Source: CAIXRL01 sp964619155
GTDB lineage: Bacteria; Eisenbacteria; RBG-16-71-46
NCBI GenBank assembly: GCA_964619155.1
Contig: CAZUEM010000001.1
Span: 23,719-87,718 of the forward strand
Direction: 5' to 3'
Length of the DNA: 64,000 nt
Below, one piece after another: positions 7,093 to 16,323 of the stretch (its first letter is position 1; every line of letters starts with the position of its first letter). Position numbers and translations under genes: made by a program. Under the pieces are notes generated by a model. It did no database searches. It was given only the letters and a program-made list of their open reading frames with translations, and was not told the DNA's origin.

Positions 7093-7395
7093 CCTCGAAC
7101 GCGCTTTCGCCCCGGGTCGCAACTCGCTGCCGCCGAGTGCCTTCCGGCGCCGGCCGATGCGGTCTCCGGGCGGCCCCGGTGACCTCGCGGCGTGGCCTAT
7201 GGCCGACGCGATTCGGCATGTGGGACGGGGCGCGAGATGGGAAAAACTCGCGGCAATCCCGCGAGGGGGTTGCCGCATCGAAGCCGACGCACGAGGGGCC
7301 GACGGCGTATCGGACGCGCCCGCACGGCCGCGCAGGCGACGACGGAGGACGGACATGAGTTTCGCGGGGACGGTGCCGCTCGGGAGAGAGGCATC
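7093..7395. other. Leader region of the zinc-finger gene with a strong hairpin
   Basis: This stretch of about 300 bp has no convincing gene. It holds an 11-bp hairpin: 7250-7260 pairs with 7266-7276 (one G-T pair) around a GCGAG loop. A competing 7-bp stem, CTCGCGG (7247-7253) with CCGCGAG (7259-7265), would exclude it. There is no T-run downstream. It resembles a structured 5-prime leader for the gene at 7396, but I match it to no known riboswitch class. Confidence 0.45.
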
Positions 7396-7647
7396 GTGAA
7401 GAAGCTGAACTGCCAGGACGTGCTGGACCAGCTTTCGGACTACCTCGAAGAGGACGTCGCCGCCGAGTTGCGCACCCAGATCGAATCCCACCTGAACGGG
7501 TGCCGGCACTGCCATCTCGAAGTGGACAGCCTTCGCACCACGGTGCAGCTCTACCGGCTCGACGACCCGGTCGGAGTGCCCATCGCGCTCAGCGAGCGCC
7601 TGCGCCTCGCGCTCCACGCGGTGTACCGCGAGAGCGGCTGCGATTGA
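7396..7647 (+). CDS. Putative zinc-finger (zf-HC2, anti-sigma type) protein
   Basis: This is an 83-residue protein from a GTG start (an alternative ATG is not in this frame). It carries the H-x3-C-x2-C zinc signature of anti-sigma ZAS domains: H32, C36 and C39 in SHLNGCRHC, with an additional C6 near the start, inside a helical DYLEEDVAAELRTQIESH context. In the family this domain holds an ECF sigma factor inactive until a redox or envelope signal. No sigma-factor gene lies beside it and there is no membrane segment, so the partner is unknown and it is an orphan. The strong leader hairpin upstream may regulate it. Confidence 0.75.
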   Translation: MKKLNCQDVLDQLSDYLEEDVAAELRTQIESHLNGCRHCHLEVDSLRTTVQLYRLDDPVGVPIALSERLRLALHAVYRESGCD

Positions 7648-7673
7648 CGCGTTCCGCCGCCCGCCCGTAGAGT
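7644..7673 (+). promoter_or_regulatory. Candidate sigma-70-type promoter for the YchF-like gene
   Basis: TTGACG (7644-7649), an 18-bp spacer and TAGAGT (7668-7673). The -35 overlaps the stop of the zinc-finger gene, and the next start is 89 bp downstream. The element resembles the promoters proposed for the riboswitch and mraZ in this window. Confidence 0.4.
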
Positions 7674-7761
7674 TTCGCCCGGTTCCAGCCCGCCCGCGGA
7701 CCCTGCTCCGCGGGCGTTTCGCTGGCCGTCCCCCGATGCGTCCCTTCCCGCGAACGAGGCC

Positions 7762-8811
7762 ATGAAGCGAGTCGGCATCCTCGGCCTGCCGCAGTCCGGC
7801 AAGACCACGCTGTTCGAGATCCTCATGCAGGGCGCGGGCGCCGCGGCTCCTCCCGGCGCCTCGGCCCGCGACCGCGTCGGCGTGCTCAAGGTCCCGGACG
7901 GGCGCATCGACCGGCTGAGCGCGATGTTCCAGCCGAAGAAGACCACGTACGCGCAGATCCAGTTCGTGGACAGCGCGGCGGCCGGCCACGGCAAGCCGGG
8001 CAAGGGCACGGACCTGTTCGCCGGAGTGCGCCAGTGCGACGCGCTGGTCGCGGTCGTGCGCGACTTCGAGAACCCGGCGGTGCCGAGCGAGAAGGGCGTG
8101 GACGCCGCGCGCGACCTGCGCGAGCTCGAGGCCGAGCTGGTGCTGAACGATCTCGCCATCGCCGAGACGCGCCTCGAGCGGATCGAGAAGGAGCTGCGCA
8201 TCGGCAAGAAGGAGGCGGCCGCCGAAGGCGCCGCGCTCGCGCGCTGCAAGGAAGCGCTCGAGGCCGAGACGCCCCTGCGCGAGGTGGACTTCACGGCCGA
8301 GGAGACGCGCCTGCTGCGCGGCTTCCAGTTCCTGACGCTCAAGCCCCTCGTCGTGATCCTCAACCAGGACGACGCCTCGACGCGCCGGCCGCCCGCCCTC
8401 GGGCGCGGGGCGCTGGGCGTGGCGCTGCGCGCGCTCACCGAACGCGAGATCGTCTCGCTGCCGCCCGAGGAACGCGCGGCGTTCCGCGAGGAGCTGGGCG
8501 TCACCGAGGACGGGCTGACGCTCGTCATCCGCGCCTGCTACGAGCTGCTCGGGCTCGTCTCGTTCTTCACGGTCGGGCCGGACGAGGTGCGCGCCTGGGA
8601 GATCCAGCGCGGCGACACGGCCGTGGACGCGGCGGGCGCGATCCACTCCGACCTCGCGCGCGGCTTCATCCGCGCCGAGGTGATCCCGTACGAGCAGCTG
8701 GTGGAGCTGGGCGGCCACGCGAAGGCGCGCGAGAAGGGCGTGCTGCGCCTCGAGGGCCGCGACTACCGCGTGCAGGACGGCGACGTCCTCGAAATCCGGC
8801 ACAACGCGTGA
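7762..8811 (+). CDS. YchF/Obg-related P-loop GTPase with DUF933 (TGS-like) C-terminus
   Basis: This 349-residue protein is close to the YchF length of about 363. G1 is GLPQSGKTT at residues 8-16 (YchF normally has GxPNVGKST). The switch region reads FVDSAAAG instead of the usual DIAGL, and the base-recognition position is ILNQDD. A coiled-coil insert (ELEAELVLNDLAIAETRLERIEKEL) sits mid-protein, as in YchF. The last 85 residues are the DUF933/TGS domain: FFTVGPDEVRAWEIQRG, then AIHSDLARGFIRAEV and QDGDVLEI. YchF binds ribosomes and prefers ATP over GTP; the altered motifs here mark a divergent paralogue whose nucleotide choice is uncertain. It stands alone between a promoter-like element and a short secreted-protein gene. 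Confidence 0.85.
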   Translation: MKRVGILGLPQSGKTTLFEILMQGAGAAAPPGASARDRVGVLKVPDGRIDRLSAMFQPKKTTYAQIQFVDSAAAGHGKPGKGTDLFAGVRQCDALVAVVRDFENPAVPSEKGVDAARDLRELEAELVLNDLAIAETRLERIEKELRIGKKEAAAEGAALARCKEALEAETPLREVDFTAEETRLLRGFQFLTLKPLVVILNQDDASTRRPPALGRGALGVALRALTEREIVSLPPEERAAFREELGVTEDGLTLVIRACYELLGLVSFFTVGPDEVRAWEIQRGDTAVDAAGAIHSDLARGFIRAEVIPYEQLVELGGHAKAREKGVLRLEGRDYRVQDGDVLEIRHNA

Positions 8812-8824
8812 GGCCGCGGGGTAG

Positions 8825-8869
8825 GATGCGGCGCGGAACGATGCGGCACGGTGCGATGCGGCAAGGGAG
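8825..8869. repeat. Three 15-bp tandem units starting GATGCGGC
   Basis: GATGCGGC recurs at 8825, 8840 and 8855, each followed by seven variable bases, giving three 15-bp units between the GTPase stop and the start at 8879. The last unit runs into the ribosome site (GGGAGG). It may be an operator array or a small minisatellite. Confidence 0.5.
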
Positions 8870-8878
8870 GAACGCGGC

Positions 8879-9457
8879 ATGAAGCGGACGATCGGGCTCG
8901 CGGCGCTGCTGGCGCTGCTGGGGGCGGCCCTCGCGGCCCCCGCTTCGGCCGGGATGCGGCTCGACGAGTGGAAGGGCCGGCTGTCGGTCGGCTACGCGCG
9001 GGTCTTCTCGGACACGCTCGCGCCGGCCGGCTCGATCTCGGCGGCCATCGGGCTCGAGTACCCGGTCGCGAAGCGCTGGCGCGTCGGCCCCGCGGCGGCC
9101 TTCAACCTGCTCGGCTCGAGCATCGTCCGGCGCGGCAGCGTCACGGCCGGGCTCGACTACAGCATGTTCGACGCGGCGCTGCTGGCCACGTACCTGCCCG
9201 CGCGCGGCCCGTTCGGGCGGCTCTCGATCGGCCCCGGCATCGCGAGCGCGCGGGCCGAGCTGGCCGTGGCGGGCGGCGGCGCGCTGTTCCGCGACCTCCC
9301 GGTGGGCGAAGTGAAGCCGTGCCTGGCGGCCGAGGCCACGCTCATGTCGAAGAAGCCCGGCATCCTCGCCGTCGGGGCCGAGCTGGGCCTGCGCGTCGTG
9401 CCGGTGGAGCAGGGAACCTGGACGCTGCTCACCACCCGCCTGGCGGTCCACTTCTAG
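8879..9457 (+). CDS. Secreted, probably outer-membrane beta-barrel protein
   Basis: This is a 192-residue protein with a clear signal peptide (MKRTIGLAALLALLGAALAA, cleavage likely after ASA near residue 24). The mature part alternates amphipathic strands (LSVGYARVFSD, SISAAIGLEY, VTAGLDYSMFDAALLATYL) and ends in LAVHF, a terminal aromatic residue typical of outer-membrane barrels. No specific family is recognised. A good ribosome site (GGGAGG) precedes the ATG. It follows three 15-bp repeats and is followed by a GC-rich hairpin at 9463-9478. Confidence 0.65.
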   Translation: MKRTIGLAALLALLGAALAAPASAGMRLDEWKGRLSVGYARVFSDTLAPAGSISAAIGLEYPVAKRWRVGPAAAFNLLGSSIVRRGSVTAGLDYSMFDAALLATYLPARGPFGRLSIGPGIASARAELAVAGGGALFRDLPVGEVKPCLAAEATLMSKKPGILAVGAELGLRVVPVEQGTWTLLTTRLAVHF

Positions 9458-9462
9458 AAGAG

Positions 9463-9478
9463 GCCGGGCCCGCCCGGC
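9463..9478. terminator. GC hairpin after the outer-membrane protein gene (weak terminator)
   Basis: GCCGGGC and GCCCGGC form a 7-bp inverted repeat starting 6 bp after the stop codon. No T-run follows, so intrinsic termination is uncertain, but its position between this gene and the riboswitch promoter fits. Confidence 0.35.
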
Positions 9479-9495
9479 GGCCGCGGCCCCGGGCT

Positions 9496-9525
9496 TTGAC
9501 CGTTCCCGCCGTCGCCCCGTATGCT
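9496..9525 (+). promoter_or_regulatory. Candidate promoter of the riboflavin operon
   Basis: TTGACC (9496-9501), an 18-bp spacer and TATGCT (9520-9525). Transcription would begin near 9532, only a few bases before the FMN aptamer starts, which is the expected arrangement for a riboswitch leader. Confidence 0.5.
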
Positions 9526-9540
9526 GGCCGCCGCTTTTCT

Positions 9541-9661
9541 CCTTCGGGGCGGGGCGGAAGTCCCCACCGGCGGTAGAGCCCGCGAGCGCACGGCCTTCGG
9601 GCCGGGCGCAGACCCGGTGAAACTCCGGGGCCGACCGTCACAGTCGGGATGGAAGAAGGAG
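9541..9661 (+). ncRNA. FMN riboswitch (RFN element)
   Basis: The conserved RFN blocks appear in order: CCTTCGGGGCGGGG, then CCCCACCGGCGGTA, AGCCCGCGAGCGC, GCAGACCCGGTGAAACTCCGG, GGCCGACCGTCACAGTCGGG and ATGGAAGAAGGAG. It binds flavin mononucleotide and reduces expression of the riboflavin genes when FMN is plentiful. It directly precedes a terminator hairpin and ribD, so the control is most likely premature transcription termination. Confidence 0.95.
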
Positions 9662-9736
9662 GGAAGTTCGGCGTCTCCCGGGCCCATCGCGCGCGCGCGA
9701 GCGGGCCGGTTTCGCCGTCCTGCCCTCGGCTTCCGT

Positions 9737-9770
9737 CACCCCGCGCCCCGCGACGCGGGGTGTTTCGTTT
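9737..9770 (+). terminator. Intrinsic terminator of the FMN riboswitch expression platform
   Basis: Perfect 9-bp stem CACCCCGCG (9737-9745) and CGCGGGGTG (9754-9762) with an 8-nt loop, followed by TTTCGTTT. It lies between the aptamer and the ribD start at 9784. FMN binding should favour this hairpin. Whether an anti-terminator pairs with its 5-prime arm was not worked out. Confidence 0.75.
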
Positions 9771-9783
9771 CGACGGGAGCCCG

Positions 9784-10884
9784 ATGCCGTTCACCGAAGC
9801 CGACCGCCAGCACATGCTCGAGGCCCTGCGCCTCGCCGAGCGCGGGCGTGGCCGCACCGCCCCGAACCCCGTGGTGGGCGCCGTCGTCGTGCGCCGGGGC
9901 CGCGTCGTGGGCCGCGGCTGGCACCGCGTGCTCGGCGGGCCGCACGCCGAGGTCGAGGCGCTGGCGATGGCGGGACGGCGCGCCCGCGGCGCCACGCTCT
10001 ACGTCACGCTCGAGCCGTGCGCGCACCACGGCCGGACGCCGCCGTGCACCGAGGCGATCCTGTCGGCCGGCGTCGCGCGCTGCGTGGTGGCGGTGCGCGA
10101 CCCGCACGAGATCGTCAACGGCCGCGGCCTGCGCCTGCTGCGCGCGGGCGGGGTGACGGTCGAGACCGGCCTGTGCGCCGCCGAGGCGCGCTCGCTGCTG
10201 GGCGGCTACCGGCTCGCGCACGGCGAGGGCCGGCCGCGCGTGACCTGGAAAGTCGCGGCCTCGCTCGACGGGCGGATCGCCGACGCGCGCGGGCGCTCGC
10301 GCTGGATCACGGACGCCGCCGCGCGCGCGGCGGGCCACGCGCTGCGCGCCGCCTCGGACGCGATCGTGATCGGCGCCCGGACGGCGCGCGCCGACGACCC
10401 GCGGCTGACCGCGCGCACCGGCGCGCGCGCGCCGCAGCCGCTGCGCGTCGTCTGCGACTCGGCGCTCTCGCTGCCGGGAGACCTGAAGCTCTTCTCGCCG
10501 CGGCTCGCGCGCGGCACCGTCGTCGCGTGCACGACCCGCGCGAGCGCCGCGCGCGCCCGCGCGCTCGAGGCCCGCGGCGTGACCGTCTGGCGCCTGCCCG
10601 CGGGGCCCGGCGGCGTGTCGGCCCGCGCGCTCGCGGCGAAGCTCGCCGCCTCGGGCCGGCACGAGGTGCTGCTCGAGGGCGGCGCGACGCTGGGCAGCGC
10701 CTGGATGCGCGAGGGGCTCGTGGACCGCGTGGCGCTGTTCGCGGCGCCGCTCGTGCTGGGCGACGGCCTCGCGTGGTGCTCGGGGCTCGGGAGGACGCTG
10801 GCGCGCGCGCGGCGCGGCCGGCTCGCGCGGATCGGGCGCGCCGGCGACGGCGCGCTGCTGCTCGTGGACTGGGGGGCCCGCTAG
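9784..10884 (+). CDS. ribD: Bifunctional pyrimidine deaminase / reductase RibD
   Basis: This 366-residue protein has the usual RibD length and two domains. The N-terminal deaminase carries the zinc site HAEVEAL (His and catalytic Glu) and PCAHHGRTPPC. The C-terminal reductase has VTWKVAASLDGRIA, SRWIT, DAIVIGARTARADDPRLTAR and LLEGGATLGSAW. It performs the second and third steps from GTP toward riboflavin. It is the first gene after the FMN riboswitch, and its stop directly abuts the ribE start (TAG ATG). Confidence 0.96.
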   Translation: MPFTEADRQHMLEALRLAERGRGRTAPNPVVGAVVVRRGRVVGRGWHRVLGGPHAEVEALAMAGRRARGATLYVTLEPCAHHGRTPPCTEAILSAGVARCVVAVRDPHEIVNGRGLRLLRAGGVTVETGLCAAEARSLLGGYRLAHGEGRPRVTWKVAASLDGRIADARGRSRWITDAAARAAGHALRAASDAIVIGARTARADDPRLTARTGARAPQPLRVVCDSALSLPGDLKLFSPRLARGTVVACTTRASAARARALEARGVTVWRLPAGPGGVSARALAAKLAASGRHEVLLEGGATLGSAWMREGLVDRVALFAAPLVLGDGLAWCSGLGRTLARARRGRLARIGRAGDGALLLVDWGAR

Positions 10885-11492
10885 ATGTTCACCGGCATCG
10901 TCGAGGAACTGGGACGCGTCGCCGCCGTCGAGGAACGCCGGGAGGGCCGGCGCTTCTGGATCGCCGCCGCGGCCGTGCTCGAGGGCACGAAGGTGGGCGA
11001 CAGCATCGCGCACGAGGGCTGCTGCCTGACCGTGGTCGCGGTCGAGCCCGGGCGCTACGCCGTCGAGGCCGTGCCCGAGACGCTGCGCCTCACGACGCTC
11101 GGGGACTGGCGCGAGGGCGACGGCGTCAACCTCGAGCGCTCGCTGCGCCTCGAGCAGCGCCTCGGCGGCCACCTCGTGCAGGGACACGTGGACGGGGTGG
11201 GCGAGGTGCTCGACGCGCGACCCGAGGGCGACGGCCGCCGCGTGTCGCTGGCCGTGCCCGCGCCGCTGCGGCGGTTCGTCGCGCACAAGGGCTCGCTGGC
11301 CGTGGACGGCGTGAGCCTCACGGTCGCCGCCGTCACGGACACGGGCTGCGAAATCGCCTACATTCCGCACACGCTCGCCGTCACCTCGGCCGGTGCCTAT
11401 CGGCCCGGGCGGCGGGTCAATCTCGAAGTCGACCTGCTGGCGCGCTACCTCGCGCGGTTGCTCGAGGACGCCGGCACGCCGGGGAGGCAGTC

Positions 11493-11496
<4 letters not shown>
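10885..11496 (+). CDS. ribE: Riboflavin synthase alpha subunit
   Basis: This 203-residue protein has the two tandem lumazine-binding half-barrels of the family: MFTGIVEELG with CLTVV and a first repeat to about 90, then GGHLVQGHVDGVG with SLAVDGVSLTV and IPHTLA in the second. It dismutates two lumazine molecules to riboflavin plus pyrimidinedione. It starts at the base after the ribD stop. The stop overlaps the GTG of ribBA (GTGA). Confidence 0.96.
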
Positions 11497-12763
<1,267 letters not shown>

Positions 12764-12767
<4 letters not shown>

Positions 12768-13255
12768 GCGTCGAGACCCGCAGGCCCTCCGACGACGCGC
12801 GCGGGCTGAGGTTCCGGCTCGTCGCCGCGCAGTGGAACGAGCGCGTGGTCGCGCGCCTCGCGGACGGCGCGCTCGCGACGCTGCGCGCCCAGGGCGCGGC
12901 CGACGCGGACCTCTCGCTGTGGTGGGTGCCCGGCGCGCTCGAGCTGCCGCTCGCCGCGAAGTGGGCGGCCGCCGAACCGTTCGCCGCCGGCGCGCCGGAC
13001 GCCGTGATCGCGCTCGGCTGCGTGATCCGCGGCGAGACCGAGCACTTCGCGATCGTGGCGCGGAACGCCGCGGGCGGCCTCGCGCGGGTGGCGCTCGAGA
13101 CGGGCGTGCCGGTCGCGAACGGCGTGCTGGCCGTGTACGACGCGGCGCAGGCGGACTCGCGCAGCGGCGGCGAGCACGGCAACGCCGGCTCGCAGGCGGC
13201 GCTCGCCGCGATCCGGATGGCGCGGCTGCGGCCGGCCGCGGGGGGGGCGCGATGA
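12764..13255 (+). CDS. ribH: 6,7-dimethyl-8-ribityllumazine synthase
   Basis: This 163-residue protein shows the lumazine synthase pattern: VAAQWNERVV, WWVPGALELPLAAK, ALGCVIRGETEHF with the active-site His, and GVPVANGVLAVYD. The C-terminal helix keeps the G-N-A-G theme followed by AALAAIRMARL. It condenses the RibD and RibB products. The GTG start overlaps the ribBA stop, and the stop overlaps the nusB ATG (ATGA). Its product probably assembles as an oligomeric capsid or pentamer, as in the family. Confidence 0.95.
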
Positions 13256-13683
13256 CCGGCCCCGTGGGCGGCATGCGCCGGCGCGCGCGCGAGGTGGCGT
13301 TCCGCGTCGCGTTCCAGGCGGACGTGGCGGGGGACACCTACCCGTTCGCGTGGTCGCTGCGCCGCGACGAGGAGCAGCTCACCGACGACCAGCTCGAGCT
13401 GATCGAGGACCTCGTCAAGACCCTCGACGCGCACGGGCCCGAAGTGGACGACGTGCTGCGCGCGGCCGCCGAGCACTGGCCGCTGCACCGCCTCGCCGCC
13501 ACCGACCGCGCGGCGCTGCGGGTCGGGGTGGCCGAGCTTTTCGCGCGGCCGGGCTCGCCGGTGCGCGTGGTGATCGACGAGGCCATCGAGATCGCGCGCC
13601 GCTACGGCAGCGCCGAGTCGGGCGGGTTCGTGAACGGCGTGCTCGACCGCGCCGCTCGGGCGCTGCGCCCGCAGGAGTTCTGA
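13252..13683 (+). CDS. nusB: Transcription antitermination factor NusB
   Basis: This 143-residue, all-helical protein has MRRRAREVAFRVAFQAD at the N-terminus, AEHWPLHRLAATDRAALRVGVAELF in the middle and VVIDEAIEIARRYGSAESGGFVNGVLDRAA at the end, all classic NusB. With NusE/S10 it binds boxA RNA to support antitermination of rRNA transcription. A ribH-nusB pair is widespread in bacteria. Here it overlaps ribH by 4 nt and the next gene by 1 nt. Confidence 0.95.
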   Translation: MTGPVGGMRRRAREVAFRVAFQADVAGDTYPFAWSLRRDEEQLTDDQLELIEDLVKTLDAHGPEVDDVLRAAAEHWPLHRLAATDRAALRVGVAELFARPGSPVRVVIDEAIEIARRYGSAESGGFVNGVLDRAARALRPQEF

Positions 13684-14408
13684 TGCGCCTCGCGATCGTC
13701 TCCGACGTGCACGGCAACCTCGAGGCGCTCGAGACCGTGCTCGCGGACCTCGAGGCCCGCGGACCGGACGCGGTGGCGTGCCTGGGCGACTTCGTCGGCT
13801 ACGGCGCGGCGCCCAACGAGTGCATCCGCCGCCTGCTGCCGAAGATCGAGACCGCCGTCGCGGGCAACCACGACCTCGCCGCCTGCGGGCGCATCAAGCT
13901 CGGCTACTTCAACCCCGAGGCCGCGCGGGCGGCGGTCTGGACGACCGAGACGCTCGAGTCGCGGCACGTCGACTACCTGCGCAGCCTGCCGTTCTCGCTG
14001 CCGTGGCGCGGCGTGCGGATCGTGCACGCCTCGCCGTCGGAGCCCGAGGAGTGGCACTACGTGTTCTCGCCGGGCGACGCCGCCTACGAGATGGAGTCGT
14101 GCTCCGAGGACGTGTGCTTCATCGGGCACTCGCACTACCCGGGCACGTTCGAGCTGGACGGCGCGCGCGTCACCTACACGCGCGACGAGGTCGTGAAGGG
14201 ACGGCGCGGGCGGCGCTACCTCGTCAACGTCCCGAGCGTCGGCCAGCCGCGCGACGGCGACCCGCGCGCGGGCTACCTGGTGTTCGACGACGAGGCGTTC
14301 ACGTTCGAGCACGTGCGGCTCGAGTACGACGTCGCGGCGGCCATGAAGCGCATCCGCGAAGCCGGGCTGCCGGCGTTCCTCGCCGAACGCCTGCAGTGGG
14401 GCGAATAG
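13683..14408 (+). CDS. Calcineurin-like metallophosphoesterase
   Basis: This 241-residue protein has the binuclear-metal phosphoesterase motifs: D8-V-H10-G-N at the start (IVSDVHGNLEAL), GDFVGYGAAPNE, AGNHD, and GHSHYPG near 150. The GYGxxPNE form is typical of a widespread subgroup distantly related to diadenosine tetraphosphatase and YfcE phosphodiesterases; the true substrate is unknown. It is translationally coupled to nusB (TGATG) and followed 17 bp later by a methyltransferase gene. Confidence 0.85.
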   Translation: MRLAIVSDVHGNLEALETVLADLEARGPDAVACLGDFVGYGAAPNECIRRLLPKIETAVAGNHDLAACGRIKLGYFNPEAARAAVWTTETLESRHVDYLRSLPFSLPWRGVRIVHASPSEPEEWHYVFSPGDAAYEMESCSEDVCFIGHSHYPGTFELDGARVTYTRDEVVKGRRGRRYLVNVPSVGQPRDGDPRAGYLVFDDEAFTFEHVRLEYDVAAAMKRIREAGLPAFLAERLQWGE

Positions 14409-14425
14409 GAAAGGACGGGAAGGCC

Positions 14426-15202
14426 GTGGCGCGCGCCTCGACGCTCGATCACTGGGAGTCCTACTGGAAGGGCCACCAGGCCGACATCCACGACACGTAC
14501 TCGACGGGCGGCCGGCTCGTGCGCGAGGTGCTCGCCGACGGCCCGGTCGCGGGCCGGGTCGTGATGGAGATCGGCGCCGGCTCGGGCCGCGACCTGATCG
14601 ACCTCGCGGCGATGGGGGCGCGCGGCGTGGTGCTGGACTACTCGCCGGCCTCGCTCGCGCTCGTCCGGACGATCGCGGCGGCGCGCGGCGTGCCGGTGAT
14701 GCTCGTGCAGGCGGACGCGACCCGCATGCCGTTCCGCGACGGCGCGATCGACGTGTCGTTCCACCAGGGCCTGCTCGAGCACTTCCGCGACCCCATGCCG
14801 CTGCTGCGCGAGAACGCGCGGGTGACCGCCCCGGGCGGGCGCATGCTCGTGGACGTGCCGCAGACCTTCCACCTCTACACGGTGATGAAGAACCTGCTGA
14901 TCCTCGTGAACCGCTGGTTCGCCGGCTGGGAGACGCAGTTCACGCCGTCGCAGCTCGAGCGGCTGTGCGCCGCGACCGGCATGGAGGTCGTGCGCACCTA
15001 CGGCGACTGGATGGTGCCGGGGCTCGCGTACCGCGTCGTGCGCGAGGTGCTCAAGCGCGGCCTCGGGCTGCGGCTGCCGCTGCACCCGAAGGGGCCCGCG
15101 TTCTGGTCGGACGGCTGGGACGCGCTGCGCGCTTCGCTGCGCGGCCGGCGCTGGGCGCTGTGGACCTGCCACGTCATCGGCACGGTGGCGCGCAAACGAT
15201 GA
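14426..15202 (+). CDS. Class I SAM-dependent methyltransferase
   Basis: This is a 258-residue protein from GTG 14426 behind an AGGAAAGGA-type site. The SAM-binding glycine motif VMEIGAGSGRDLIDL is near residues 46-60, followed by the acidic loop LDYSPASL, QADATRMPF and HQGLLEHF, then a Methyltransf_11-type C-terminus. It opens the glycan block and overlaps the downstream glycosyltransferase by 4 nt, so a small-molecule or glycan-lipid target is more likely than DNA or RNA. Confidence 0.8.
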   Translation: MARASTLDHWESYWKGHQADIHDTYSTGGRLVREVLADGPVAGRVVMEIGAGSGRDLIDLAAMGARGVVLDYSPASLALVRTIAAARGVPVMLVQADATRMPFRDGAIDVSFHQGLLEHFRDPMPLLRENARVTAPGGRMLVDVPQTFHLYTVMKNLLILVNRWFAGWETQFTPSQLERLCAATGMEVVRTYGDWMVPGLAYRVVREVLKRGLGLRLPLHPKGPAFWSDGWDALRASLRGRRWALWTCHVIGTVARKR

Positions 15203-16323
15203 GCGCGCCGCGGCGCCTGCTCGCCGTCAACTTCCGCGACCCGGGGCACCCGGAGGCGGGCGGGGCCGAGCTGCACCTCGAGGAGATCCTGCTCGAGGCC
15301 ACGCGCCGCGGCTGGGAGGTGACGTGGCTCGCGAGCGCGTTCCGCGGCGGGAGCGCCGAGGCGGAGCACCGCGGCATGCGGATCGTGCGGCGCGGCGACT
15401 GGTGGAGCTTCAACCTGGTCGTGCCGCGCGTGCTCGCGCGCGAGTTCTCGGGCGCGAACCGCCCCGACCTCGTGGTCGAGGACATCAACAAGGTGCCGTG
15501 CTTCACCGCGCAGTGGACGGACGCGCCGGTCGCGGTGATCGTGCCGCACCTCTTCGGCGCCACCGCGTTCCAGGAGGCGAACCCCGCGATCGCGACGTAC
15601 GTCGTCGCGCTCGAGCGGCTGATCCCCGCCGCCTACCGCCGCTCGCGCTTCCTCGCGATCTCCGAGAGCACGCGCGACGACCTGGTCGCGCGCGGCGTTC
15701 CCGCGGAGCGCGTCGCGGTCGTGCACTGCGGCATGAACCACGGCCGCTACTCGCCGGACCCGGGAAGCCCCAAGGCGCCGGAGCCGACGCTCGCGTTCGT
15801 CGGGCGCCTGCGCCGCTACAAGGGCCTGGACTGGGTGCTGCGCACGCTGCCGCGCGTGCGCGAGCGCTTCCCGGACCTCGCGCTCGACGTGATCGGCGAC
15901 GGGCCGTGGCAGGACGCGCTCGTGCGGCAGGCGCGCTCGCTGGGACTCGGCGGCGCGGTGCGGTTCCACGGCTTCCTGGGACCCGAGGAGAAGGTGCGCC
16001 GCATCCGCGCGGCGTGGGCGCTCGTCCAGCCGAGCCCGAAGGAGGGCTGGGGCCTCACCGTGATCGAGGCGGGCGCCTGCGGCACCGCCGTGGTCGCGGC
16101 CGACAGCCCGGGCCTGCGCGACTCGGTGCGCCGCGACGAGACCGGCCTGCTCGTGCCGTACGGCGACGAGGCCGCGCTCGCGGACGCGCTCGGCCGCGTG
16201 CTGGGCGACGCGGCGCTGCGCGTGCGCCTGGCCGCCGCGGGCGTGAACTGGGCGGCGCGCTTCCGCTGGGACGACTGCGCGCGCCGCTCGCTCGACGCGC
16301 TGACGGGGGAGAGCGGCGCGTGA
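15199..16323 (+). CDS. Glycosyltransferase family 4 protein
   Basis: This is a 374-residue GT-B enzyme. The N-terminal acceptor domain holds HPEAGGAELHLEE and the C-terminal donor domain holds FVGRLRRYKGLDWVLR and the EGWGLTVIE retaining motif (E-x7-E). There is no membrane segment, so it acts on the cytoplasmic side of the membrane, probably adding a sugar to a lipid-linked glycan. It overlaps its neighbours on both sides by 4 nt (ATGA, GTGA). Confidence 0.88.
   Translation: MSAPRRLLAVNFRDPGHPEAGGAELHLEEILLEATRRGWEVTWLASAFRGGSAEAEHRGMRIVRRGDWWSFNLVVPRVLAREFSGANRPDLVVEDINKVPCFTAQWTDAPVAVIVPHLFGATAFQEANPAIATYVVALERLIPAAYRRSRFLAISESTRDDLVARGVPAERVAVVHCGMNHGRYSPDPGSPKAPEPTLAFVGRLRRYKGLDWVLRTLPRVRERFPDLALDVIGDGPWQDALVRQARSLGLGGAVRFHGFLGPEEKVRRIRAAWALVQPSPKEGWGLTVIEAGACGTAVVAADSPGLRDSVRRDETGLLVPYGDEAALADALGRVLGDAALRVRLAAAGVNWAARFRWDDCARRSLDALTGESGA

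Noticed and set aside
7247..7276. Cyclic-di-GMP or other known riboswitch
   Set aside because: The conserved core sequences of known classes are not present; only the hairpins can be supported.
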